A DNA stretch of 64,000 nt from UBA2450 sp045226015 (GCA_045226015.1 JBGVBY010000008.1:62001-126000), one strand, 5' to 3'; positions 1 through 8,768 are shown, counted from the stretch's first letter. Translations and numbers: made by a program. The notes: generated by a model not told the origin, from the sequence alone.

Positions 1-1
1 T

Positions 2-841
2 AGTTGTGGTGGATATTCTCTAGATTATATTGTCGAAGGTGACAAATACCTTTCTAGCGATTTTAAAAAGAACTTCTATGAACATTGGGACAGTGAACTC
101 GCTAATGCGTATCACGTAGGTAGTCCAATATCTGTACAAGATAATAAGATCACAAACTTTAAGAACGTTGGTTTAATTGATCCACATTATGCGACTGTTG
201 ATCCTTCTTCTTTAAACCAAAAGAACTATTCTGAAACACATAAATTATCTAATAGCGATCAAATGTTTATGTATGGAGTGCAATCTAAGCTATTTGACGG
301 AAGATATGTTTGCGATGGAAAACATCAACAACAACTTCGTATGCAAGTTAGAGAAACAGGTTTCTCAGTAAGATTCTCTAAAGAGAGCGATGCACTTAGC
401 TATTTTGCGATGAACTTTAAAGTAACCACAAATAACCAAATTAAATGTTATAAATATAATCCTGATCCTGAAGCTGAACCTGTTTTAGCAGAGAATGATA
501 CTGATTTATTCCATAATTCTAATATTGATATTAGAGTAACAATCTACGTTAAGGAATTTAGTGATATTGTTGCCTATGATTTCACTAGTAATTTAGTGTT
601 TAATAACAACTCTACAAATGATGGCTCTATTTATTATTTCTATGCATTTGATTTAAGCAATATTAAGAATCAATATAATCAACCTCTTTCTAGAATGGTT
701 GGGTTCTCTATTACTTATACCGCTCACGATGAATTAATTGACTATAACAAAAATAAAACAATCGATGATAAACCTGTCGGAACCATCGATTACGCTTTAT
801 TCATCTATGAAGTGTATCTCCCATACACTTACTGGCATTAA
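2..841 (+). CDS. Lipoprotein of unknown function, 5' end outside window
   Basis: The reading frame is open from the window edge, so this gene is cut at its 5' end; the first ATG inside the window (263) is not its start. The first visible residues are SCGGYSLDY, matching the Ser-Cys-Gly context of lipoprotein cleavage sites in this genome (SSCG, ASCG), so only the signal peptide is probably missing. About 279 residues are visible. They are rich in Asn, Tyr and Asp, with alternating hydrophobic positions that suggest a beta-rich extracytoplasmic domain. No family is recognised. It sits beside polysaccharide genes but runs convergently with them, and its stop overlaps the next gene by 4 bp. Lipid anchoring is inferred from the cysteine alone. 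Confidence 0.72.
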   Translation, partial: SCGGYSLDYIVEGDKYLSSDFKKNFYEHWDSELANAYHVGSPISVQDNKITNFKNVGLIDPHYATVDPSSLNQKNYSETHKLSNSDQMFMYGVQSKLFDGRYVCDGKHQQQLRMQVRETGFSVRFSKESDALSYFAMNFKVTTNNQIKCYKYNPDPEAEPVLAENDTDLFHNSNIDIRVTIYVKEFSDIVAYDFTSNLVFNNNSTNDGSIYYFYAFDLSNIKNQYNQPLSRMVGFSITYTAHDELIDYNKNKTIDDKPVGTIDYALFIYEVYLPYTYWH

Positions 842-1746
842 TTACGATATTTAGAAATATCAAGCCATTCACCCATTTCAAAGTCACACTTATCATCGTC
901 TAAAATAAGGGTTCCCTTCGCAGGAGTGAATGTCATCTCTGAGAAATATATTTGTCCGTTGATGTTATATAAATCAACACGAACAAATGGGAATGGTGAG
1001 GCTAATGCCTCACTTATTTTTATCATTTCATCAAAATTATCTGGCTTAGTTAATGGATAACCAGTCTTTCTCCAACCGTTGAATTGAGATCCATCAAATG
1101 GGGTCCAATCAATATAGTAATTGTTATAACGGATATCTATGCCTCTAGAGGTAACTACATAAAGGTTTTTAGCCACTCCATTAAATACATGAATTTTATA
1201 TTCAGTAGGAAGTTTACCATTATCTAACATCAATTCTTCAATGATGATTTGTGGTTTTATTGGTGAGTAGTGGAGTTCCACGGTTTTTTTACCATAGTTA
1301 GTTTTTAACCACTTATTGAATTGCTTTCTAAGAGATTCCTTATCCATCTTTGATTTATCAAAGCAGATATAATTCATTGCACATCCATGCGAACATTTCA
1401 TCGCAAAAGCATTTGGAAGTTTATCAAAATCAATATCTTCAAATTTATCAAAGACCCCATATGTTTTAATAAGAATATCTTCTAAACCTTTTTCTTTAAC
1501 ATATTTTCTAACACCCACTCTTCCAGCGCATTTACTGACCAGAGGCATTTTAGGGTAGACATATAAACGTAAGTATTGAAGTTTCTCAGTGTATCTAGAA
1601 AGTTTTTTCCAATTAAGTTTATGATGAGTTATGTATTTATATTGATAAGAAATATAGGCTTTCTTGCTAGTTAATTTAACTAAACCACGAAAAGGAGAGA
1701 CTATTGCTCTTTTGAATTTATTCTCTTTTAAACGTGGATTAAGCAT
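838..1746 (-). CDS. TupA-like ATP-grasp protein of a polysaccharide cluster
   Basis: 302 residues resembling the TupA-like ATP-grasp family (PF14305), found in capsule and teichuronopeptide gene clusters. Members are thought to ligate amino acids or similar groups to surface glycans. Visible hallmarks are the Lys in NAFAMKCSHG, the hydrophobic strand PQIIIEEL that supplies nucleotide contacts, EYKIHVFNG, and the metal-binding end FVRVDLYNINGQIYFSEMTFTP. Its start overlaps the flippase stop by 8 bp (ATGCTTAA), so the two are co-transcribed and probably act on the same glycan. The substrate cannot be told from sequence. Family assignment is fairly firm. Confidence 0.8.
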   Translation of the reverse strand: MLNPRLKENKFKRAIVSPFRGLVKLTSKKAYISYQYKYITHHKLNWKKLSRYTEKLQYLRLYVYPKMPLVSKCAGRVGVRKYVKEKGLEDILIKTYGVFDKFEDIDFDKLPNAFAMKCSHGCAMNYICFDKSKMDKESLRKQFNKWLKTNYGKKTVELHYSPIKPQIIIEELMLDNGKLPTEYKIHVFNGVAKNLYVVTSRGIDIRYNNYYIDWTPFDGSQFNGWRKTGYPLTKPDNFDEMIKISEALASPFPFVRVDLYNINGQIYFSEMTFTPAKGTLILDDDKCDFEMGEWLDISKYRN

Positions 1747-3244
1747 CTTTCTTTTTCCTTATAAATGAGCTCACTAAATCTTCTTTTAATAAGCCTAACG
1801 CTACTATGTAGATTATCGCATCAATTCCAACAATCACTAATAGTTCAATAATCATAGCTTTATCAACACTCATTCCGTTTTTACTAAGTAAATTAAAGAA
1901 TGGATCTTTAACAAAGAATGTGAATAAGAAAATAGCAACAGTAACAATTAATATCTTTAAAGAATTAATGTTAAATAGAGCCTTGCTACTCCATTTCCAT
2001 GTGACACTTATTAAGAAGATAAGGATTAAACAGTCTGTAACGACTGTACCAATAGCCACTCCTATAGATGGATTAGCTGGAAATACATATTTACCGAAAA
2101 CAATTGAGAAGACAATATTTAATATTGTTCCTCCGAATAAAGCGTATAAGTAGTAACGTTCTTTTTTGGTTGGCAAAAGTATTTGTCCATAGATAATGTC
2201 ACTTATCGAATATGTAAGCATCATTGATGTTAATATCATGAGTACAACTGGAGCGTTCATATATCCTAAATCAGGATCAAAAGATGTATTACCACTAATT
2301 AATCCTGTTATTGGTTTAGCTAATGACACCATAGTGGCAATAGCAGGAAGAACAATGAATAAACAAATGTTTATAGAATATTTATTTAGTCTATTGAAGT
2401 ATTTTTTATCTTCTTGAGCGTAACAAATAGCGGCTCTAGGAATAAATACTGTACTTAATGCAGTAATAACTCCGATAATCACATCAATTCCCTTAATACC
2501 TACTGAATAAGATGCAACTTCAGCTTTGCTAGAATCAATAAAGCCAAGGATGAATGTATCAGTTTGATTATAAAAGGAAATAATTAAAGAAATAGAACAA
2601 AGAACTGCAAGAGGCTTTATAAATTGCTTAAAGTCGTATGGCATTGTTTTCTTTAACGAAATAAACTTTCTTAGATAGACAACGTTAGCAATACTTGTTA
2701 CTAGAGTAACGGACGCTGTTAATAAGGCGTAGATATAGATATCTCCAGGAGCAGTAACAAATGAGACTATTAAAATAGTGGATAACGCTAAAACAACTAT
2801 CGTTCTTACAGACATATAGAATTGTTTTTCTAACGCGATATATAACCATTCAAAAGAGAAGGCTCCTGAAAGGAAGTTGATTGATAAAAGGAATATTATT
2901 TCTTTTGAACTTGTGAAATCTGGAACAGAGAACACTAATGTGGCCATCAATCCAAAGGATAATAACGTTGTTATTAATTGTATGATAAAGAACATCTGAA
3001 CTTTGTTAGAAAGGAGTTCCTTGTTATCTTTAACTTTGACACATTCTCTAATAGCGAGATTTGGAATACCAATTTTTGCTAATACTAAAAAATATAAGAC
3101 AAAAGTGTTTGCCCAAGTATATGCACCAAGAGAATTAGCGCCCAAATATCTACAAACCCATGGGAATGTAATAAAAGAAAGTATTGTTAAAACTAAAGTT
3201 CTCGCAATATTGATAATTACATTGGTACGAGTTCTATCTTCCAT
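1739..3244 (-). CDS. Wzx-type polysaccharide flippase, start set at 3244
   Basis: An integral membrane protein of about 501 residues of the Polysacc_synt/MATE-like exporter superfamily. These flip lipid-linked oligosaccharides across the cytoplasmic membrane. The N-terminus (NIARTLVLTILSFITFPWV, then YLGANSLGAYTWANTF) is the typical first half of such proteins, followed by about 12-14 hydrophobic helices. An upstream in-frame TTG at 3295 would add 17 residues, but a TATAAT box at 3252-3257 lies only 7 bp from the ATG at 3244, so a short or absent leader and a start at MEDRTRTN fit better. It is followed by the overlapping TupA-like gene. Substrate is unknown; it presumably exports the product of the neighbouring glycosyltransferases. 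Confidence 0.85.
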   Translation of the reverse strand: MEDRTRTNVIINIARTLVLTILSFITFPWVCRYLGANSLGAYTWANTFVLYFLVLAKIGIPNLAIRECVKVKDNKELLSNKVQMFFIIQLITTLLSFGLMATLVFSVPDFTSSKEIIFLLSINFLSGAFSFEWLYIALEKQFYMSVRTIVVLALSTILIVSFVTAPGDIYIYALLTASVTLVTSIANVVYLRKFISLKKTMPYDFKQFIKPLAVLCSISLIISFYNQTDTFILGFIDSSKAEVASYSVGIKGIDVIIGVITALSTVFIPRAAICYAQEDKKYFNRLNKYSINICLFIVLPAIATMVSLAKPITGLISGNTSFDPDLGYMNAPVVLMILTSMMLTYSISDIIYGQILLPTKKERYYLYALFGGTILNIVFSIVFGKYVFPANPSIGVAIGTVVTDCLILIFLISVTWKWSSKALFNINSLKILIVTVAIFLFTFFVKDPFFNLLSKNGMSVDKAMIIELLVIVGIDAIIYIVALGLLKEDLVSSFIRKKKDA

Positions 3245-3251
3245 AGCAACT

Positions 3252-3280
3252 ATTATATTATTTATACCAACTTTTTTGAA
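3252..3280 (-). promoter_or_regulatory. Promoter of the flippase operon, leaderless type
   Basis: Reading the minus strand: TTCAAA (3275-3280), 17 bp spacer, TATAAT (3252-3257), then 7 bp to the ATG at 3244. No Shine-Dalgarno sequence precedes the ATG. It lies back to back with the promoter of the divergent glycosyltransferase. Confidence 0.6.
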
Positions 3281-3306
3281 AACTATATTTTTCAAAGGTC
3301 TTTGTA

Positions 3307-3335
3307 TTTATATCTATAACTTTTTTTGTTAAGAT
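3307..3335 (+). promoter_or_regulatory. Promoter of the 3343 glycosyltransferase, leaderless type
   Basis: TTTATA (3307-3312), 17 bp spacer, TAAGAT (3330-3335), then 7 bp to the ATG at 3343, with no ribosome binding site. The boxes are weak matches, but geometry and position repeat the pattern seen at other first genes here. Confidence 0.45.
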
Positions 3336-3342
3336 ATTTTCT

Positions 3343-4521
3343 ATGAAAATCCTAATTGTTTGTCAGTTTTACTATCCAGAGAACTTTGTTATCTATAAAT
3401 TTGCAGAACAATTTGTAAAAGATGGTTACGAAGTTCATGTTTTAACTGGCAAACCAAATTATGGTTATGGCTATATTCTTCCTGAATACAAAAATAGAGG
3501 CGAAGAAGTGATCAATGGAGTAAATGTCCATCGTGTGAATATTTATCCAAGAAAGAAGAATCGTTTATCGATCGTAAAAAACTATTTATCATTTTGGAAG
3601 AATTCAAAAAAGTGGGTTAGAAAAACTAAGTTAAAATTTGACTACGTTTACTCAATGAGTCTTTCTCCAGTGACAATTTGTTCAGCTGGTAACTTATATA
3701 GTAAGATTCATCACGTAAAACACATCATTCATTGTCTTGATTTATGGCCTGAAAGTGTATTAGTCACTAAGGCCGTTAGAAAGAAATCGCTTTTATATCG
3801 TTTCTTATATCGTTGGTCACGAAATATATACAAAAATGCCAGCAAAATCCTTGTAAGTTCACCTAGTTTTACCGATTATTTCCGTGATGTTTTGAAGTTG
3901 CCTACTGATAACATTAGCTATGTTCCTCAGTCATCTTTAGTTGAAAATAGTGATGTTACTCCGTTCGAGTATGGTGAAGGCACAAACATCCTTTATTGTG
4001 GTAATTTAGGATTGATTCAACTCATTCCTTTAATTACAGAAACTATGGAAAAACTCAAAGATTATAATATTAAGTTCCATATTATTGGCATGGGACCAAT
4101 GACTAACTATCTAATTAATGATATACGTGATAGAAGGTTAGAAAATAGTGTCTATTATCACGGCCCAATGAACGTAAAAGCGGCTTCTAGATTCTTTAAA
4201 AACGCGGATGCTTTATATGTCTCTTTAAAAAACGATGGGACTGTTGGTAAAACCATTCCAAGTAAACTTTTAATGTCGCTTGCGTTTGCTAGACCAATAG
4301 TTGGAGTTATCCAAGGAGATGGAAGAACAGTAATCTCAGAAGCTGGTGGTGGATTTTTAGCAGATGAGAACTCTGAGTCTTTAAAAGCCGCTTTAATAGC
4401 GATCCATAATTTAACAGATAAAGAAAAAGCTCACTTTGGTGGACTTAATCGTCGTTATTACGATGAACACTTCTCTACAGAAACTGTCTGTTCTTTAATT
4501 GAGAGGGAATTTAGAAATTAG
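3343..4521 (+). CDS. Glycosyltransferase family 4 (WbuB-like)
   Basis: 392 residues with the GT-B architecture. The N-terminal acceptor domain opens KILIVCQFYYPENF, typical of WbuB/fucosamine-transferase-like GT4 enzymes. The C-terminal nucleotide-sugar domain contains NILYCGNLGL, HIIGMGP and the segment KTIPSKLLMSLAFARPIVGV, where the donor-binding glutamate of the E-x7-E motif would lie; here Lys-Leu-Leu takes that place. It would transfer a sugar from an activated donor to a growing lipid-linked glycan on the cytoplasmic face of the membrane. It is divergent from the flippase and its 3' end overlaps the convergent glycosyltransferase by 27 bp. Donor and acceptor are unknown. Confidence 0.85.
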   Translation: MKILIVCQFYYPENFVIYKFAEQFVKDGYEVHVLTGKPNYGYGYILPEYKNRGEEVINGVNVHRVNIYPRKKNRLSIVKNYLSFWKNSKKWVRKTKLKFDYVYSMSLSPVTICSAGNLYSKIHHVKHIIHCLDLWPESVLVTKAVRKKSLLYRFLYRWSRNIYKNASKILVSSPSFTDYFRDVLKLPTDNISYVPQSSLVENSDVTPFEYGEGTNILYCGNLGLIQLIPLITETMEKLKDYNIKFHIIGMGPMTNYLINDIRDRRLENSVYYHGPMNVKAASRFFKNADALYVSLKNDGTVGKTIPSKLLMSLAFARPIVGVIQGDGRTVISEAGGGFLADENSESLKAALIAIHNLTDKEKAHFGGLNRRYYDEHFSTETVCSLIEREFRN

Positions 4522-5646
4522 TTCTAAATCAATTTGTTGATTAACCTTTTCTAGTGATGTGTATTGCATCGCTTTATTTTTGCCTAAAATCGAAAGAACT
4601 TCTCTTTCTGTTGGTGTTAGATATAATGCTTTTTTCATTGCATCTAAAAGTTCTTCCGGGTCAGAACTTTTTGCCCAAATAATACATGTAGCATAGTGCT
4701 CTTTAAGAAGTCTGTTTTCTACTGTAATAGTCAAACATCCATTAGCAAGATATTCGATAGTTTTACTAGGAATAGAATATTCATCAATCTTCTGATTAAT
4801 CGGTCTAGGATTTATAGCGAGTTTAGAATATCTTTCTAGTGAAAGATTTTCTTCATACCCTACAGGCCCTTTATAAATAATATTCGAGTTTTCTTTTACT
4901 TTAGGCATCAATGTTTTTAAATTGACATGATGTCCACATAACACCAATTTCATGTTTGGAAGATTTAACTTATTAAACGCTTCAATGAGGTTATAGACTC
5001 CATATTCTTTCATTAGAGATCCACCGAAATATATGTAATCGCCTTCAATTTCTCTAGGAAGATATTTTGTAATTACTTCGGAAACACCATCAATTTTTGT
5101 GTAAGGCTTATTTGACTTATTATATAAATCATTAATCTTATCAGTTAAAACGATATATCCATCAAGAGATTGTCCATATTTAATTAAATTGTTTCTATAT
5201 CTTTTAGAGATAAATGAAATGTTAAGTGGCGAATCTGTACAAACACCGATGATTTTCTTTTTATATCTTCTAGCGTATTTAATCGCATTCTTAAGAAGAG
5301 ATAGATTTAAGACATCGACAAATACTAAACCGCTATCATGCATTGTGATCTGTTTGATGTTTTTGAATAATCTTAGTTTTTTGTAGAATTTGTCGGCTCT
5401 AACAAGAGGATATTTCCAATAAATATTGCCTTCTTTAACGATTTTTGCCGTCAAAACACGCTTAAAGTAGTTCTTGTTGATAGATCTTACAGAAATAACA
5501 TCTACGTCATGAGTCATTGCTAATGAATGAATTAATTTATTATGAAAATTTTGGTTTGAAAGATTTGGAGAAACTTTCCAACCCTTTAAATATTCATTAA
5601 AGGACTCGTTATCCATGGCGGTAGTAAAATAGATTAATTTATTCAT
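4495..5646 (-). CDS. Glycosyltransferase, GT-B fold, start set at 5646
   Basis: About 383 residues with a GT-B-type layout: an N-terminal half beginning NKLIYFTTAMDNESF and a C-terminal half with YIYFGGSLMKEYGVYNLIEAF, LVLCGHH and IPSKTIEYLANGCLTITV, the donor-binding region of GT1/GT4-like enzymes. A longer frame opens at 5709, but the ATG at 5646 has a GGAG motif 8 bp upstream and overlaps the preceding stop by 8 bp (ATGAATAA), the same coupling used elsewhere here. It is co-transcribed with the upstream glycosyltransferase and probably adds a later sugar to the same glycan. Specificity unknown. Confidence 0.8.
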   Translation of the reverse strand: MNKLIYFTTAMDNESFNEYLKGWKVSPNLSNQNFHNKLIHSLAMTHDVDVISVRSINKNYFKRVLTAKIVKEGNIYWKYPLVRADKFYKKLRLFKNIKQITMHDSGLVFVDVLNLSLLKNAIKYARRYKKKIIGVCTDSPLNISFISKRYRNNLIKYGQSLDGYIVLTDKINDLYNKSNKPYTKIDGVSEVITKYLPREIEGDYIYFGGSLMKEYGVYNLIEAFNKLNLPNMKLVLCGHHVNLKTLMPKVKENSNIIYKGPVGYEENLSLERYSKLAINPRPINQKIDEYSIPSKTIEYLANGCLTITVENRLLKEHYATCIIWAKSSDPEELLDAMKKALYLTPTEREVLSILGKNKAMQYTSLEKVNQQIDLELISKFPLN

Positions 5647-6724
5647 GTATTTTCTCCAAAACCTCGTATATTGATTTAGCACTACTTTCAAAAGTGTTGT
5701 TCTTAGCACTCTTAATCGCGTTATTAGACATTTTTACATTTATGCTATTGATTTTATCAATAATGTCTTCTTTGTTATTTATATCTACTAAATAACCGTT
5801 ATATCCGTTTTCTATATATTCAAGTGAACTAATTACTTTATCACTAGATATAACAGGTAAGCCGTTAGCGAAAGCTTCTAAAGTTGTGTGGCCAAATATA
5901 TCTTGCTTGCTAAGAGTGATATAGAAATCACAACACTTCAAAATATTAAATAACTCATCTTTCTTTAAAAATGGTCGAATGATAACGTTGTTCATTTTGT
6001 TATCAATTATGTAGTTTCTATATGCGCTCTCTTGCTTGCCTTCTCCAATTAAAAGAAGTACATCTTCTCTTTTTTTAAATAAAGAGATTAGCTCAAGATT
6101 ATTTTTTCTCTCAATAAATTGAGAGGCGTTAACAAATAGCCTTTTACCCTTTGGTAAATTATATCTTTCTCTTAACTCATCTTTGTTGTTGATAGGTGTG
6201 GAGAGGATTTCACTCATTGAGAAGTTTGAGTAAAGGTAATTACGGATGCTTTTTGGATCCGCTCCATAATGAATCAAGTAGTTGTTTGATGATTTTGATG
6301 GTGATATATAAAATGAAGCCTTCTTTATTAGATTTGATTTAATTTTGTATTTAAGGAATGAATCTTTTTTAACGACTCCTCCATTGATTAATAAACCAAA
6401 TTTAATCTTATGCTTATGCATATAATTGATCGCTTTAATTTCTGCAAAATGTGAGTATCCATTCATTAAAATAAAATCAAATTCGTTGTGATGCTTTTTG
6501 ATATAACTTTTTACTTTGCCACTTAGTGATCCTTCCTTGCCAATATAACCATTTTTTAAAAATATATTTTTAAATTTATATTCATTAGCAGCATAAAAAG
6601 ATGATGGGCGATCTTTTGCTTTTGTTCGTTCAAAAAGCACTGTTAAATCAACATATTTTGCTAATTCATTAAATGCATTAACTTTATATGGGGCAGGGTG
6701 ATTAAATATAATCAGGACACGCAT
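5639..6724 (-). CDS. Glycosyltransferase family 4
   Basis: 361 residues. The start VLIIFNHPAPYKVNAFNELA is typical of GT4 acceptor domains. The C-terminal domain carries NASQFIERKNNLELI, LLLIGEG, a short acidic loop and the donor-binding segment QDIFGHTTLEAFANGLPVI with the glutamates of an E-x7-E-like motif. It is first in a two-gene operon with the 5646 glycosyltransferase. The start is supported by TATAAT at 6731-6736, six bases from the ATG, and there is no ribosome binding site. Role in envelope glycan synthesis is inferred from context. Confidence 0.85.
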   Translation of the reverse strand: MRVLIIFNHPAPYKVNAFNELAKYVDLTVLFERTKAKDRPSSFYAANEYKFKNIFLKNGYIGKEGSLSGKVKSYIKKHHNEFDFILMNGYSHFAEIKAINYMHKHKIKFGLLINGGVVKKDSFLKYKIKSNLIKKASFYISPSKSSNNYLIHYGADPKSIRNYLYSNFSMSEILSTPINNKDELRERYNLPKGKRLFVNASQFIERKNNLELISLFKKREDVLLLIGEGKQESAYRNYIIDNKMNNVIIRPFLKKDELFNILKCCDFYITLSKQDIFGHTTLEAFANGLPVISSDKVISSLEYIENGYNGYLVDINNKEDIIDKINSINVKMSNNAIKSAKNNTFESSAKSIYEVLEKIHE

Positions 6725-6730
6725 ATAGTT

Positions 6731-6759
6731 ATTATACTATCTTACCTTTACTTTTATAG
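6731..6759 (-). promoter_or_regulatory. Promoter of the glycosyltransferase pair, leaderless type
   Basis: TATAAT (minus strand, 6731-6736) lies 6 bp before the ATG at 6724. The -35 region 17 bp further up (6754-6759, CTATAA) is a poor match. No ribosome binding site is present, so transcription would begin at or next to the start codon. Confidence 0.5.
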
Positions 6760-6778
6760 TAAAATATTAAAAGTGATT

Positions 6779-7441
6779 ATGACCTGGGAAGAAGTGTTTA
6801 ATAAAATTAAAACCAAAGATTATTACAAGTCTCTTGAAAAGTTTTGGGACAAAGAATATTCCTCTTATAAGATTTTTCCATGTAGAGACAACATTTTTAA
6901 TGCTTTTAAGTGGACATCTTTTGAGAATGTAAAAGTAGTAATCTTCGGACAGGACCCATATCACGAAGAAGGACTAGCTATGGGCATTGCCTTTTCTGTT
7001 CCGGATGGCGTTAGGGTTCCTCCGTCATTAATTAACATCTATAAAGAATTAGAAATTGAATATAATACAGTCATTTTTAACAAAACAGGAGACTTAACCT
7101 ATTTATCTAAACAAGGCGTTTTACTTTTAAACCCAATTTTAACTGTTAGAGAGCATCAACCTATGTCTCATAATATAAAAGAATACGCTGATCTAACTAA
7201 AGATATAATTGAAGCTTTAAATAATAGTGATCAGCCCATTGTATTTATGCTCTGGGGGAATCAATCTCGTAAATATGAGAAACTATTAACAAATAAAAAC
7301 CACCTTGTTTTATATGCTACACACCCAAGTCCATTAGGCGCTAATCAAGGTGGCTGGTTTAATAGTAGAATATTCGTAAAATGCAACGATTTTCTTGTCA
7401 AAAATGGCGTTAAACCAATCGATTGGATAAAATATTTCTAG
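6779..7441 (+). CDS. ung: Uracil-DNA glycosylase, family 1
   Basis: Removes uracil from DNA to begin base-excision repair. The 220-residue protein starting MTWEEVFNKIK matches the usual length; the open frame runs back to 6698 but the extra 27 residues are unlike the family. Signatures are GQDPYHE with the catalytic Asp, AMGIAFSVP, LLLNPILTVREHQPMSH with the uracil-binding Asn, and the DNA-intercalating loop HPSPLGANQGGWF with the catalytic His. The start has no ribosome binding site and an AT-rich TATTAA just upstream, so it too may be leaderless. It ends directly against the convergent thiT gene. Confidence 0.95.
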   Translation: MTWEEVFNKIKTKDYYKSLEKFWDKEYSSYKIFPCRDNIFNAFKWTSFENVKVVIFGQDPYHEEGLAMGIAFSVPDGVRVPPSLINIYKELEIEYNTVIFNKTGDLTYLSKQGVLLLNPILTVREHQPMSHNIKEYADLTKDIIEALNNSDQPIVFMLWGNQSRKYEKLLTNKNHLVLYATHPSPLGANQGGWFNSRIFVKCNDFLVKNGVKPIDWIKYF

Positions 7442-8512
7442 TTAATTTTTACTAGTTTCTTTATCTTTTTGATTAAAAATAAAATAAATAGAAACAAATA
7501 TAGCGGCTAGAATCAAACTAACAGCAAACCATTTCCAATAATGCTCTAAGGTATCAAGCGGTTTTACTTCTTTTTTATAGTATTTTATAAGTCTTGCTAT
7601 CGCGTAAATGACGTTAGAGAAGCTAATAACAAAGTAACTCATGGTAATTAACCTATAATTTTGCTTTTTTATAAAGGATGCAACTAAGTTTGAAGTTGCA
7701 AAATAGATAATTAAGAATCCTGTTACAAAAAGTAATAGTGAATCTCTATCAAATTCAGCACCATATGCCACTCCTTGATAGTATGAATCATCAACATAAC
7801 CCTCGTAACTGTTTATATATTGAATTAAATAGAACACGAATAAAAATATTCCAAATGCAATAGCGCATGGATTTAAAACATAGTCAAATCCTGCGTATCT
7901 TTCAGCGGAAACCGATTCTTTTTTCTCATTTTGGTAGTTAAAAATTTGAGGAACACTAAGAAATAATGCAACTGCAATTATAGATGTTAATACAATGCAT
8001 GGTCCCATATAAGCGATGTTATAAACTAAGCTATAAATCCAAGCAGGTGAATCTTGCAAATTCCATAAAAAATCAGCAGCGTTAGCAAAAAATATCACTC
8101 CAGATAAATAGTGAGAAAAGAATTTTGCGATGCCTCCAACCACAACTGCAAGAACTAAAACTAAGGCTTTAGGCGTTTTCTTGTTCAATTTATTGAACAG
8201 TGGCACGAAAATTGAACAAACAATCACAAAGCAATATGGGAATATATAATCAAGTAATAATTGCCAGAAATTAACAATATATGGTCCTGTTGCTATATCT
8301 AACAGTCCCATTATTAGTCCTGTTGCAAAACCAGCAATTGGTCCTCTTCTAAATGAAACGATTACAACCGCAATCATAGCGAAGCCTATTGAACCACCAG
8401 CAACAAATACGCTTTTGGTTAAAATACTTTGTAATTCATCAAATACAAATCCAAGAGCGGCAAATAGAGCAACTTCTGTAATTGTTCTAATTAAACTAGA
8501 TGACTTATTCAT
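7442..8512 (-). CDS. thiT: Thiamine transporter ThiT with C-terminal membrane extension
   Basis: Substrate-binding (S) component of an energy-coupling-factor transporter for thiamine. The first 190-200 residues match ThiT: GGSIGFAMIAVVIVSFRRG, the conserved Gly-rich helix and Tyr-Gln region (GLIMGLLDIATGPY, then FWQLLLDY), and FSHYLSGVIFFANAADF. A TPP riboswitch directly upstream supports the assignment independently. The protein is 356 residues, whereas ThiT is normally about 190. The extra part (from about residue 205) adds around four hydrophobic helices and ends in a Lys-rich tail. No EcfA or EcfT gene lies in the window, so energising subunits would be shared from elsewhere. Confidence 0.9.
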   Translation of the reverse strand: MNKSSSLIRTITEVALFAALGFVFDELQSILTKSVFVAGGSIGFAMIAVVIVSFRRGPIAGFATGLIMGLLDIATGPYIVNFWQLLLDYIFPYCFVIVCSIFVPLFNKLNKKTPKALVLVLAVVVGGIAKFFSHYLSGVIFFANAADFLWNLQDSPAWIYSLVYNIAYMGPCIVLTSIIAVALFLSVPQIFNYQNEKKESVSAERYAGFDYVLNPCAIAFGIFLFVFYLIQYINSYEGYVDDSYYQGVAYGAEFDRDSLLLFVTGFLIIYFATSNLVASFIKKQNYRLITMSYFVISFSNVIYAIARLIKYYKKEVKPLDTLEHYWKWFAVSLILAAIFVSIYFIFNQKDKETSKN

Positions 8513-8525
8513 ATAAATCTCCTAT

Positions 8526-8549
8526 AAAAAACTCTGCCTAACGACAGAG
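8526..8549 (-). terminator. Riboswitch-controlled intrinsic terminator upstream of thiT
   Basis: On the minus strand CTCTGTC (8543-8549) pairs with GGCAGAG (8532-8538) around the loop GTTA, with one G-U pair, followed by six T residues (8526-8531). It lies between the TPP aptamer and the thiT ribosome binding site (AGGAGA), so thiamine pyrophosphate binding would be expected to favour this hairpin and end transcription early. Confidence 0.8.
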
Positions 8550-8565
8550 AGATTTTAAATAAAAA

Positions 8566-8650
8566 ACTCCCTCCGCTAGTATTACCTAGATCAGGTATGG
8601 TCGACCATTCACAACGGTCCTCTCAGCCGAGTTTACTCAGCTCCCGTAAA
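8566..8650 (-). ncRNA. TPP (thi-box) riboswitch aptamer
   Basis: The minus strand shows the hallmark segments in order: CGGCTGAGAGG (conserved CUGAGA), ACCTGATCTAGGTAATAC (conserved ACCUGAUCU) and AGCGGAGGGA at the 3' end. These form the pyrimidine-sensing and pyrophosphate-sensing arms of the thiamine pyrophosphate aptamer. It precedes thiT and is followed by a terminator hairpin, so the control is probably transcription attenuation. Confidence 0.95.
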
Positions 8651-8652
8651 TG

Positions 8653-8681
8653 ATTATAAAACTAATCACTTTATATGACAA
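8653..8681 (-). promoter_or_regulatory. Promoter of the thiT leader
   Basis: TTGTCA (8676-8681), 17 bp spacer and TATAAT (8653-8658) on the minus strand. The predicted transcript starts just ahead of the riboswitch aptamer. It is one of the best promoter matches in the window. Confidence 0.75.
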
Positions 8682-8694
8682 TTTGTAATAATAT

Positions 8695-8738
8695 ATGTAA
8701 ACTTACATAAATTGCTCTCATTTATGAGGCATTTATGT
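8695..8738. repeat. Nested inverted repeats upstream of the 8769 operon
   Basis: Several perfect short arms overlap here: ATGTAA/TTACAT (8695-8708), ACATAAAT/ATTTATGT (8705-8712 with 8731-8738) and CTCAT/ATGAG (8717-8728). The octamer CATTTATG occurs twice at an 11-bp step (8719 and 8730) and once in near-inverted form. The arrangement could bind a dimeric regulator or form a hairpin between the divergent thiT and 8769 transcription units. Function is not known. Confidence 0.5.
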
Positions 8739-8768
8739 TATATTTAATATCGCTAAGGAGTTTGAGTT

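Noticed and set aside
263..841. ATG at 263 as the start of the first gene
   Set aside because: The frame is open back to base 2 and the upstream residues form a plausible mature lipoprotein N-terminus starting at Cys.
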